A stretch of DNA of 64,000 nt from Kosakonia oryziphila (GTDB taxonomy: Bacteria; Pseudomonadota; Gammaproteobacteria; Enterobacterales; Enterobacteriaceae). Location of the stretch: the NCBI RefSeq assembly GCF_900094795.1, contig NZ_FMBC01000018.1, positions 1 to 64,000 of the forward strand. The letters run 5' to 3'. Shown here one piece after another: positions 8,042 through 15,266 of the stretch. The notes under the pieces are model-generated. The model did no database searches and was not told the origin of the DNA. It saw only the letters and a program-made list of their open reading frames with translations. A program made the position numbers and the translations under genes. How positions within the stretch are numbered: position 1 is the first letter of the stretch; the number at the start of each line of letters is the position of its first letter.

Positions 8042-9412
8042 TCAGGAATCCGGCGTGGCGCTGTTTTTCACAAAGAGCGTCAGTTGATCGCCTGGCCGCA
8101 AATTATCCGTACCGTTGTTCCAGCGCATCACATCCTGGATGTCAACGCCGTGACGTTTTGCGATACTCGACAGCGAATCACCTTTACGCACGCGATACGT
8201 AATGCTGTCGCTGTTGCGGGCAAGACGCTGCGCACTGCTACCTGCGCCGACCATCAGGCTCTGACCGATTTTCAGGCTTGCGCCGCGAAGGTTATTCCAC
8301 TGCTGGAGATCCTTCGTGGTCACGCCGAGGCGTGAGGCAATCGCTGAAAGCGTGTCGCCTGAACGAACTTTGTAGCTGCGACTGGTCAGCGGGATGTTAT
8401 CCGCCACCTGGGTTGGCTGTACAGCGGCGATTTCGCCGGAGGCCAGAGATTCACGCAGTTGATCGACGTGTTTCTTCGGTACCATCACGTACTGCGGCCC
8501 AGCGGAACCGAGCGTGGAACTTTTAACACCAGCGTTAAAGGTTTTCAGCTTGTTCACAGAGATGCCAGCCATTTGCGCCAACTGAGCAACTTCAACCGGG
8601 CTGCTCAATCTGACTCGCGCCAGAGCGCGACTTTCGTCTGGCGTTGGCAAATTAACGCCATAACGCTTGCTATTCTTGAGGATATCGCTCAATGCCAGCA
8701 TTTTTGGCACGTAAATTTTGGTTTCCTGCGGCAGTGAGAGCGACCAAAAATCAGTGGATTTACCCCGAGATTTGTTCGCTTTAATTGCCTTCAGTACACG
8801 TCCTTCACCGCTGTTGTAGGCGGCTACGGTCAGTAACCAGTCACCGTCGAACATACGATTCAGACGTTGCATCATGTCGAGTGCGGCTGTTGTAGACGCC
8901 ACAATGTCACGACGCGCATCGTAATTACGTGTCTGTTTTAAACCATAATTTCGCCCAGTGCTTGGAATGATCTGCCAAATGCCTGCGGCATTGGAGCCAG
9001 ACGTCGCGTGTGGGTTAAAAGCGCTCTCCACTATGGGTAGTAGTACCAGTTCCATGGGCATGTTACGTTTTTTAACTTGCCCTGCTATCCAGTACATATA
9101 CGGCTCTGCCCGTAAAGTTACATCGTGGAGATAGCTCTTATTACTTAAATACTTCAGTTTCTGTTCGCGAATCCGGGCATTCTCCGGAATTCCCATCTTT
9201 AGCTCGTCGCCAATGGCGGTCCACAAGTCATTGTCATCCTGGCCGGTGAATGTTCCATCATCCATCCACCGCGCCTGACTAGTAAACTTCCATGCTTCCC
9301 CTTGACCAGCTGCAGAAAGGCTCTGTGCGTGCTGTTGGACCGTGCTGTCGTGCTTAGACGACTGGCACCCCACGAGCAGGACAGAGGCGAATAATATCGC
9401 TTTTGCCTTCAT
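8042..9412 (-). CDS. mltD: membrane-bound lytic murein transglycosylase D
   Basis: This 456-aa lipoprotein has an N-terminal signal with lipobox LLVGC (Cys16). A goose-lysozyme-type SLT domain (about residues 95-240) carries the catalytic Glu at about 129 in LPIVESAFNP, plus GIWQIIPSTGRNYGL and AYNSGEGRV. Two LysM peptidoglycan-binding repeats occupy the last ~110 residues, each with a GDTLS or GDSLS start and a WNN end. It cleaves the MurNAc-GlcNAc bond to a 1,6-anhydro product from the outer-membrane inner face. E. coli MltD is similar in length (452 aa) and lies next to gloB in the same way. Confidence 0.97.
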   Translation of the reverse strand: MKAKAILFASVLLVGCQSSKHDSTVQQHAQSLSAAGQGEAWKFTSQARWMDDGTFTGQDDNDLWTAIGDELKMGIPENARIREQKLKYLSNKSYLHDVTLRAEPYMYWIAGQVKKRNMPMELVLLPIVESAFNPHATSGSNAAGIWQIIPSTGRNYGLKQTRNYDARRDIVASTTAALDMMQRLNRMFDGDWLLTVAAYNSGEGRVLKAIKANKSRGKSTDFWSLSLPQETKIYVPKMLALSDILKNSKRYGVNLPTPDESRALARVRLSSPVEVAQLAQMAGISVNKLKTFNAGVKSSTLGSAGPQYVMVPKKHVDQLRESLASGEIAAVQPTQVADNIPLTSRSYKVRSGDTLSAIASRLGVTTKDLQQWNNLRGASLKIGQSLMVGAGSSAQRLARNSDSITYRVRKGDSLSSIAKRHGVDIQDVMRWNNGTDNLRPGDQLTLFVKNSATPDS

Positions 9413-9486
9413 GTGTGTGTCAATAGTAGTTGCTTAAAAGACGAGCGATGATAACGGGACCGCTCAGAAAAGGCAACCAGGAAATA

Positions 9487-10242
9487 TCAGAACTTATCTT
9501 TCTTTGCCCGTAACCACGCGAAACGCTCTTCAGGGTGTAGCAAATTTGTTTCTTTATTTATTACATCAATTAAATCAACGTCTTCAGTTCGTAAAAATAA
9601 ATTAATTCGACGCTCGTTTTTCAGAATTACGGGTAGTGTTTTTTGATTTTTTGCACGTAACTCCTTCACTTCTCGATAGTATTCATTAAGTGCAGCATCC
9701 TCCGGCAGGATACTGATTGCAAACTTCATATTCCCTAACGTGTATTCATGTGCACAACAAATGACAGTCTCATCTGGAAGAGCGTTTATTTTACAAAACG
9801 ATTGATACATCTGTGTTGCTGTACCTTCGAAAAGTCTGCCGCATCCGCCGGAAAAGAGTGTGTCACCGCAAAATAGATAAGGAAAGCTGAAGAAACAGAT
9901 ATGTCCTAAAGTGTGACCAGGCGTGGCGAATACAGAAAATTTATACCCCAAAACAGAGATGACCTGGCCATCAGTGACAATGTGTGTAGCACCTTTATCT
10001 TGCGTCTCCGCAGGGCCATACACTACGACGTTGGGATACCGCTGACGCAGTTTTTCCACACCGCCAACATGGTCATTGTGATGATGTGTTAAGAAGATGG
10101 CTTCCGGGTGCCACTGTTTCTCTTCAAGGGCTTGCAGTACCGGAGCGGCTTCGCCCGGATCGACAATCAAACAATGCCCGTTATCATTGTTCAGTACCCA
10201 GATGTAGTTATCCTTGAAGGCGGGAATACTGTTAAGATTCAT
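9487..10242 (-). CDS. gloB: hydroxyacylglutathione hydrolase (glyoxalase II)
   Basis: The 251-aa protein equals E. coli GloB in length. The metallo-beta-lactamase signature [10 protein letters not shown] (about residues 52-61) supplies the binuclear metal ligands. Further ligands are in [11 protein letters not shown] and the [17 protein letters not shown] block, and AHEYTLGN is characteristic of glyoxalase II. It hydrolyses S-lactoylglutathione to D-lactate and glutathione in the cytoplasm, completing methylglyoxal detoxification. It is divergent from yafS, with 33 bp between the two start codons. Confidence 0.97.
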   Translation of the reverse strand: MNLNSIPAFKDNYIWVLNNDNGHCLIVDPGEAAPVLQALEEKQWHPEAIFLTHHHNDHVGGVEKLRQRYPNVVVYGPAETQDKGATHIVTDGQVISVLGYKFSVFATPGHTLGHICFFSFPYLFCGDTLFSGGCGRLFEGTATQMYQSFCKINALPDETVICCAHEYTLGNMKFAISILPEDAALNEYYREVKELRAKNQKTLPVILKNERRINLFLRTEDVDLIDVINKETNLLHPEERFAWLRAKKDKF

Positions 10243-10275
10243 AAAATACCTCTCAAAGCGTAGCGGAAGGTGGTG

Positions 10276-10983
10276 ATGAAACCGGCAAGGACTCCTCAGA
10301 CATTTGTGGCACCAGTAAGCTGGAATGATTTACCCAAAGGCGCATATTACCGTGAGGCGCTGGAAGAAGAACTCAATCCGTGGTTTGCAAAAATGTATGG
10401 TTTTCATTTGCTTAAGATCGGTAATCTCAGCGCAGAAATCAATGCCGAAAGTTGCGCCGTTTCCCATCAGGTGAATGTTTCCCTTGCTGGAGAACCCATG
10501 CAGGTTCGTGCCGATCCGCTGTATCTGCCCTTTGCGGAAAAATCCGTTGATGCTTGCTTGCTGGCGCATACACTTTCCTGGTGTACCGATCCGCACCGTT
10601 TATTGCAGGAAGTTGATCGTGTACTGATTGATGACGGCTGGTTGGTGATGAGCGGTTTTAATCCGATTAGCCTGCTCGGCCTTGCGAAGGCCGTACCGTT
10701 TGTCCGCCGCTCGCCAGCCGTCAAAAGCCGCATGTTTACTCTGATGCGCCAGTTCGACTGGTTATCACTGCTCAATTTCGAAGTGTTACATTATAGTCGT
10801 TTTCGCGTGCTTCCATGGACGAAGCAGGGCGGTAAACTGCTTAGCTCGCATTTACCTGCGCTGGGGTGCATGCAGGTGATCGTCGCCCGCAAACGCACCG
10901 TTCCCTTGACGTTCAACCCGATGAAGCAGAGCCGTAACAAAACGCCAGTGCGCCAGGCCGTTGGTGCAACGCGCCAGTCTTAA
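10276..10983 (+). CDS. yafS: SAM-dependent methyltransferase YafS
   Basis: This protein of about 235 aa is of the class I methyltransferase type. The C-terminal half of the domain shows the [28 protein letters not shown] region, seen as LAHTLSWC and [10 protein letters not shown], followed by WLVMSGFNP. The classic glycine-rich motif I is poor, as in E. coli YafS. The substrate is unknown. An in-frame GTG lies 6 nt upstream, but the ATG at 10276 has GGAAGG 5 nt before it. The gene is convergent with rnhA, whose stop overlaps its 3' end by 4 nt. Confidence 0.9.
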   Translation: MKPARTPQTFVAPVSWNDLPKGAYYREALEEELNPWFAKMYGFHLLKIGNLSAEINAESCAVSHQVNVSLAGEPMQVRADPLYLPFAEKSVDACLLAHTLSWCTDPHRLLQEVDRVLIDDGWLVMSGFNPISLLGLAKAVPFVRRSPAVKSRMFTLMRQFDWLSLLNFEVLHYSRFRVLPWTKQGGKLLSSHLPALGCMQVIVARKRTVPLTFNPMKQSRNKTPVRQAVGATRQS

Positions 10984-11447
10984 GCCTCTGGCTGATAACC
11001 AACATCTTCCAGTGTTGGGTTCATCGCAGCCACTCGCGCCAGCTCATCGCAGCGTTCGTTTTCCGGGTGCCCGGCATGACCTTTGACCCATTCCCATTTG
11101 ATTTGATGCTGGCTGAGCGCTGCATCCAGCCGCTGCCAGAGATCAACATTCTTCACCGGTTTTTTCTCTGCGGTTTTCCAGCCGCGCTTTTTCCAGTTGT
11201 GGATCCACTGGGTGATCCCCTGGCGCACGTACTGGCTGTCGGTGCTGAGCACAATTTCGCAATGCTCTTTTAATGCTTCCAGCGCCACGATAGCGGCCAT
11301 CAATTCCATGCGGTTGTTGGTTGTCAGACGGTAGCCTGCGCTGAAGGTTCTTTCATGCTGGCGATAGCGTAAGATAGCGCCGTAACCGCCAGGACCTGGG
11401 TTACCGAGACAAGATCCGTCGGTGAAAATTTCTACCTGTTTAAGCAT
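10980..11447 (-). CDS. rnhA: ribonuclease HI
   Basis: This 155-aa protein, the E. coli length, degrades the RNA strand of RNA-DNA hybrids. The four catalytic carboxylates are visible: Asp10 in FTDGSC, Glu48 in RMELMAA, Asp70 in STDSQYV and Asp134 in ERCDELA. The basic handle [14 protein letters not shown] is present. The frame is open 60 nt further upstream, but [12 protein letters not shown] is the universal start of the family. The gene is divergent from dnaQ with about 52 bp between the start codons, the arrangement known from E. coli, where the two promoters overlap. Confidence 0.98.
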   Translation of the reverse strand: MLKQVEIFTDGSCLGNPGPGGYGAILRYRQHERTFSAGYRLTTNNRMELMAAIVALEALKEHCEIVLSTDSQYVRQGITQWIHNWKKRGWKTAEKKPVKNVDLWQRLDAALSQHQIKWEWVKGHAGHPENERCDELARVAAMNPTLEDVGYQPEA

Positions 11448-11499
11448 CTCTGGTAGACTTCCTGAGTTGAAAACGACAAGTCTGACATAAATGGCCGCT

Positions 11500-12231
11500 A
11501 TGAGCACTGCAATTACACGACAGATCGTCCTTGATACCGAAACTACCGGTATGAACCAGATCGGCGCCCACTATGAAGGGCACAAAATTATTGAAATTGG
11601 TGCGGTAGAAGTCGTCAATCGGCGACTCACCGGCAATAACTATCATATCTACCTGAAGCCCGATCGGCTGGTCGATCCCGAAGCGTTTGGCGTTCACGGT
11701 ATTGCCGATGAATTCCTGCTGGATAAACCTACATTCGCCGATATCGCCGATGAATTTATCGATTATATTCGCGGTGCAGAGCTGGTGATCCATAACGCAT
11801 CGTTTGATATCGGCTTTATGGATTATGAGTTCGGCAAGCTGAATCGCGGGATCCCTAAGACCGATACATTCTGTAAGGTCACCGATAGCCTGGCGCTGGC
11901 GCGTAAAATGTTTCCGGGCAAGCGTAATAGCCTCGACGCGCTCTGTTCTCGTTATGAAATCGACAACAGTAAACGTACGCTGCACGGGGCGTTACTCGAT
12001 GCCCAGATCCTCGCTGATGTGTATCTGATGATGACCGGCGGCCAGACATCGATGAAATTTTCGATGGAAGGCGAAGGGCAGTCTCAGGCAGGAGATGTGG
12101 GGATCCAACGTGTTGTCCGCGCTGCCAGTAAGCTGCGCGTTGTTTTAGCCAGTGATGAAGAGCTGGCAGCCCATGAATCACGCCTGGATTTGGTGCAGAA
12201 AAAGGGCGGAAGCTGCTTGTGGCGCGGCTAA
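11500..12231 (+). CDS. dnaQ: DNA polymerase III epsilon subunit, 3'-5' proofreading exonuclease
   Basis: The start at MSTAITRQ gives 243 aa, the E. coli length; an in-frame ATG 9 nt upstream is less likely. ExoI holds Asp12 and Glu14 (LDTETTG), ExoII Asp103 (HNASFDIGF), and ExoIII-epsilon His162 and Asp167 (LHGALLDAQ). The C terminus ([10 protein letters not shown]) contacts the polymerase alpha subunit. The linker around 185-200 ([12 protein letters not shown]) differs from the glutamine-rich E. coli linker, consistent with a different species. A tRNA-Asp gene follows, as in E. coli. Confidence 0.97.
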   Translation: MSTAITRQIVLDTETTGMNQIGAHYEGHKIIEIGAVEVVNRRLTGNNYHIYLKPDRLVDPEAFGVHGIADEFLLDKPTFADIADEFIDYIRGAELVIHNASFDIGFMDYEFGKLNRGIPKTDTFCKVTDSLALARKMFPGKRNSLDALCSRYEIDNSKRTLHGALLDAQILADVYLMMTGGQTSMKFSMEGEGQSQAGDVGIQRVVRAASKLRVVLASDEELAAHESRLDLVQKKGGSCLWRG

Positions 12232-12253
12232 ATTAGGCACTTATACGTGAATA

Positions 12254-12282
12254 TTTGCTGCATGGGTGATTTTTGCAGCAAA
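12254..12282. terminator. possible hairpin after dnaQ
   Basis: Perfect 9-base arms TTTGCTGCA and TGCAGCAAA enclose an 11-base loop, 23 nt after the dnaQ stop. There is no clear T tract, so it may be a weak terminator or an mRNA 3' end stabiliser. Confidence 0.45.
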
Positions 12283-12306
12283 TGATTAAAAACAGAAGAA
12301 AAAGCG

Positions 12307-12335
12307 TTGACGGCACCTGGCGCAATACGTAATAT
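12307..12335 (+). promoter_or_regulatory. aspV promoter
   Basis: TTGACG (12307-12312) and TAATAT (12330-12335) are separated by exactly 17 bp, 28 nt upstream of the tRNA. The bases after the -10 element are GC-rich (GCGCC), the kind of discriminator found in stringently controlled stable RNA promoters. Confidence 0.85.
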
Positions 12336-12363
12336 GCGCCTCGTTCCCTGACGGGAACACAGC

Positions 12364-12440
12364 GGAGCGGTAGTTCAGTCGGTTAGAATACCTGCCTGTC
12401 ACGCAGGGGGTCGCGGGTTCGAGTCCCGTCCGTTCCGCCA
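12364..12440 (+). tRNA. aspV: tRNA-Asp (GTC anticodon)
   Basis: This 77-nt tRNA is identical to the copy at 411-487, with anticodon GUC and encoded CCA. It follows dnaQ as aspV does in E. coli. The aspV locus is a known insertion site for islands in E. coli, and here an accessory region begins just after it, but I see no integrase gene and no repeat of the tRNA 3' end at the far side. Confidence 0.97.
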
Positions 12441-12447
12441 CTATTCA

Positions 12448-12486
12448 GGCCCATGTTATTCATTAACATGGGCCTTTTTGTTTTTT
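12448..12486 (+). terminator. aspV terminator
   Basis: Arms GGCCCATGTTA and TAACATGGGCC around a short loop are followed by T5-G-T6, 8 nt after the tRNA. Confidence 0.9.
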
Positions 12487-12558
12487 CGGCATACCATTCA
12501 ATATGCCATTACCGTCTGGTTTGTGCTGGCAGTCCAGAGAAGGCATTCGATGGTGTAT

Positions 12559-12717
12559 TCACCTCGCTGCCAGCGCTCCCGGGTAATGTCGGGCGATAAT
12601 GTCATTCAGCTTATCAATCAGTTCAGCAAGTTCATTACCGTCGATATCCACGCTAACCCGGCCCATATTGAGAGCCTGGACATTGGCGGTATCAGCTTCG
12701 GTCAGGAATAAATTCAT
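12559..12717 (-). CDS. hypothetical small protein (52 aa)
   Basis: The frame starts MNLFLTEADTANVQALNM and continues with an acidic segment VSVDIDGNELAELIDKLNDI, ending in ARHYPGALAAR. The pattern of hydrophobic residues suggests a strand followed by an amphipathic helix, and codon choice looks like that of real genes. No convincing ribosome binding site precedes the ATG, and an internal ATG at residue 18 is possible. It lies between tRNA-Asp and the EAL-domain gene on the same strand as the latter. I do not recognise it. It could also be the remnant of a longer gene. Confidence 0.35.
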   Translation of the reverse strand: MNLFLTEADTANVQALNMGRVSVDIDGNELAELIDKLNDIIARHYPGALAAR

Positions 12718-12871
12718 AAATGTCGCCGCTGAGCCGCGTTCCCCGCGATGAGTGATCCTTTTATACTCCTTGCATCAGCCTCGTTGCCCGCCAGGTCCGG
12801 AGAATATTGTCAACGTCGGGTGAAAAGTGAACAACTTACATCGCCACCGATGGTCTAATTGCTCCACCGTT

Positions 12872-13552
12872 TTACTCCGTCATGCTGGCGGCTATCCGAC
12901 TTTCTGGCCAGAGAAAACCCTGGCCAAATTGAGCACCTGACGCACAGGCCCGTTTCAGGTCCTGTGTGGTTTCAATCCCTTCGACAAGGACAGACTTAGC
13001 AATCTTCTCTCTGACGAATTGAACAAATGCGTCAAACCGGGCATTCGTGTTCAGCTCTGCGCGGTCAAGTTTTATGCCGTCTACCGGCAGGGCAAGACGT
13101 GCATAGTCGTCCACCAGCTCGAGAGTTATGTCATCCAGCCAGATTTTCCAGCCTGCCGCTTTTAGCTGGTGTAGGTTTTTATAGATGCTGCGTTGCTCTG
13201 CGGCACTCATGCGGGCCAGGATGGACGGGTCCTGAATTTCTATCGTTAAGCGCTGCTGGTGGCGTAGCGCAAGCAACCGACAGATAGCTCTGGCATCGAG
13301 CAGCTGAGCTGCCGGGAGATTAAGCCAGTATTGGCCTTTGTCTGGCATCTGCAACAGCATATTGGCCTGCCAGAAAAAAATTTGCATCGCATAGTGGGTG
13401 GGCAGCGAAGCAAAGAGTACATCAAGATCCATGTTGTGGATCTCCACGAGAACCTCATATGCTACGGCCTGGCCGGAATGAAAATCGACTAGAGGCTGAA
13501 AGCGCAGCCCCGTGATGGTATGCAGTATGGGGGGGGAAAGCACGGTGTACAT
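12872..13552 (-). CDS. EAL-domain protein, probable c-di-GMP phosphodiesterase of fimbrial cluster
   Basis: This is a stand-alone EAL domain of about 226 aa with no sensory or membrane segment. The signature is EVL (YEVLVE). Other c-di-GMP phosphodiesterase positions appear kept: Asn in YWLNLP, Glu in LTIEIQD, the Asp pair in WLDDIT (normally DDFG), Lys in IKLDR, Glu in LVEGIET and Gln in FGQGFLWP. Activity is therefore plausible. The ATG at 13552 is preferred; an in-frame ATG at 13609 would add 19 residues without a better ribosome site. The gene lies 182 bp after the fimbrial adhesin gene on the same strand. Stand-alone EAL proteins beside fimbrial operons (for example MrkJ in Klebsiella) lower c-di-GMP and adjust fimbriation, so a similar role is likely (inference). 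Confidence 0.8.
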   Translation of the reverse strand: MYTVLSPPILHTITGLRFQPLVDFHSGQAVAYEVLVEIHNMDLDVLFASLPTHYAMQIFFWQANMLLQMPDKGQYWLNLPAAQLLDARAICRLLALRHQQRLTIEIQDPSILARMSAAEQRSIYKNLHQLKAAGWKIWLDDITLELVDDYARLALPVDGIKLDRAELNTNARFDAFVQFVREKIAKSVLVEGIETTQDLKRACASGAQFGQGFLWPESRIAASMTE

Positions 13553-13734
13553 GGTAAAACCTTCAGAAAAAAGTTCCCGCATACACGGGAACAAGGGCAA
13601 ACGATACATGGTCGAACAGTCAATTCAATATCCAGCGGATGCTCTTTCAGGAATGGTGTGAAGCATATTACCTGAACACCACACGAAGTCCGGGCTTCCG
13701 GGGGAACCCGTTGGTGTGGGTGAAGTATTAGCCC

Positions 13735-14748
13735 CTACTGGTATGAAAACGTAATGCTGGCCAGCGCATTGGCCGAGCCGGGAACCAGTTCGCCGGTTCG
13801 GATGTACTGAGCCTGGAACGGCAAAGTGAGCGTTTGTGCCGCCGTGGTGCTCTGGATAAAGAACTGGCCGGTCGCGCCTGCGGCCGAGCTGTCCGGCCCC
13901 ATCATCAGTGGCCCGCTGCCGTTGTAGAAAAATTGCACCCCAACGCCGGATGCCGTGGAGTCCCCGGTCAGCGTCACCACCGACGAGGTGTTCGACGGCG
14001 TGGTCTGATCGGTCATTACCGCGTTAACCGCCACGTTAGCGTCGCAGGTCAGGCCAACGGTAAACGTCCCCGATGGCGACGTGCTTCCTACTGTAGGCAG
14101 AGTGCGAATATCAATTGTACCCAGCGCCACGCTGGCGTTTTTGCTGCCGACCGTGCACCCGCTTGCGGTCACCGTGATGGTGGTCGGGCTGATAATCACC
14201 TGCGCCGTTCTCGTCTCGTTGCTAAAGGCGGTTAAGACCGCTGCGTTGATGCTCGGGATTTGATAGACGCCGGATTTCAGGGCAGCACCGGTTTTAATAA
14301 AGGTGACCTTTGCTGACCAGCCCAGATCCTGGGTCATACCACTAGAGCCCTCTGTCGGGTAGCTTTGCGTTACACCGGTTTGCAGCGGGATATATTTTGT
14401 ACTCTTAAAATCCTTCAGCCCGATGATATACCCCACGCCCGGTACGCCGGTCTCAAAAATGGTGTAGTTCACACCGTCGACGGTGACCGTCATCCCGCTC
14501 GAGATGGCGCTGCTGCTGGGCTGTAGGGTGCTTTTGTTGCAGGCAAAAACGAGCAGCCCGCACCAGAACACCTGCTGTACGCTGGCGGTGGCGCTCCAGG
14601 TCGGGCCGATAATGTTGCCCGGCACAACCGAATCTGCCGGTCCGCTGTAGGTCATCGGCTGAGGGGAGAGCGTAATGTCCGATTTCCATTCCAGGGCCTG
14701 TGCGCTGACACAGAATAAAAACCCACTGATAAAAAAGAATAAACGCAT
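13735..14748 (-). CDS. fimbrial tip adhesin (two-domain, FimH-like layout)
   Basis: This 337-aa secreted protein has a signal peptide (MRLFFFISGFLFCVSAQA) and a long N-terminal region that would be the receptor-binding domain. The C-terminal ~150-residue pilin domain starts near TVTASGCTVGSKNASVALGT (two adjacent blocks) and ends with the beta-zipper strand ALASITFSYQ. The size and C-terminal tyrosine two residues from the end match chaperone-usher adhesins. The receptor cannot be told. The start at 14748 overlaps the previous stop by one base (TAATG) and has GGAG upstream; a longer frame to 14769 is unlikely. It is the last structural gene of the fimbrial operon. Confidence 0.85.
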   Translation of the reverse strand: MRLFFFISGFLFCVSAQALEWKSDITLSPQPMTYSGPADSVVPGNIIGPTWSATASVQQVFWCGLLVFACNKSTLQPSSSAISSGMTVTVDGVNYTIFETGVPGVGYIIGLKDFKSTKYIPLQTGVTQSYPTEGSSGMTQDLGWSAKVTFIKTGAALKSGVYQIPSINAAVLTAFSNETRTAQVIISPTTITVTASGCTVGSKNASVALGTIDIRTLPTVGSTSPSGTFTVGLTCDANVAVNAVMTDQTTPSNTSSVVTLTGDSTASGVGVQFFYNGSGPLMMGPDSSAAGATGQFFIQSTTAAQTLTLPFQAQYIRTGELVPGSANALASITFSYQ

Positions 14749-15266
14749 TATTGATACTCCGTTGTCCATGTGGCGAAGGCTGACACATCACCGGCACTCA
14801 CTGGCGCACCGGTGGCGACAAGCTGTGCATAGAAGGTCATCTGAACGCTGTCATTGCCCGCCATTCCCAGCGCGGCGGTTTGTGTGTTCAGGGGGATCTG
14901 CACGCTGTCTTTATCGAGAATTTGTACCGCCACGCCGGTTGCGCCGCCGTCGGCAATTTTTACCAGTTGTGGGTTGTTGTCATCCGGGGTACCGCTGAAG
15001 CGGATTTTTACGCCAGCAAAGGTCGGCCCGCACGCTTCTAGCCTGAGCGTGAAGGGCGTTTTGATATTGCTGATGTCCCCGGAATGACGAAATTGTTTAA
15101 TACCAATGGTTCCCAGCGGAACGTCCTGCTCTTTAGAGTCAGCCGCGACAGTGCAGGTGTTGCCGATCAAATTACCGGTGACGGAAACCAGCACGTCATA
15201 GCCGCGAACGGGGAGAGTGAAAACCAGCAGCAGGGCGATGCTGGTCATCCGAAGCGTTACTGACAT
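14748..15266 (-). CDS. minor fimbrial subunit
   Basis: This 172-aa pilin-family protein has a signal peptide (ALLLVFTLPVRG), the disulfide pair typical of type 1-like pilins (NTCTVA and LEACGPTFAGVKI) and a C-terminal strand AFATWTTEYQ for donor-strand exchange. It resembles FimF/FimG-type tip or adaptor subunits. It overlaps the usher gene by 10 bp and the adhesin gene by 1 bp, so the three are translationally coupled. Confidence 0.88.
   Translation of the reverse strand: MSVTLRMTSIALLLVFTLPVRGYDVLVSVTGNLIGNTCTVAADSKEQDVPLGTIGIKQFRHSGDISNIKTPFTLRLEACGPTFAGVKIRFSGTPDDNNPQLVKIADGGATGVAVQILDKDSVQIPLNTQTAALGMAGNDSVQMTFYAQLVATGAPVSAGDVSAFATWTTEYQ

Noticed and set aside
12441-12500. tRNA-borne attachment site of an integrative island at aspV
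   Set aside because: No integrase gene and no copy of the tRNA 3' end were found at the far side near 23.6 kb.
12478-12711. 77-codon plus-strand frame after aspV
   Set aside because: It begins inside the aspV terminator and is antisense to a more gene-like minus-strand frame at 12559-12717.
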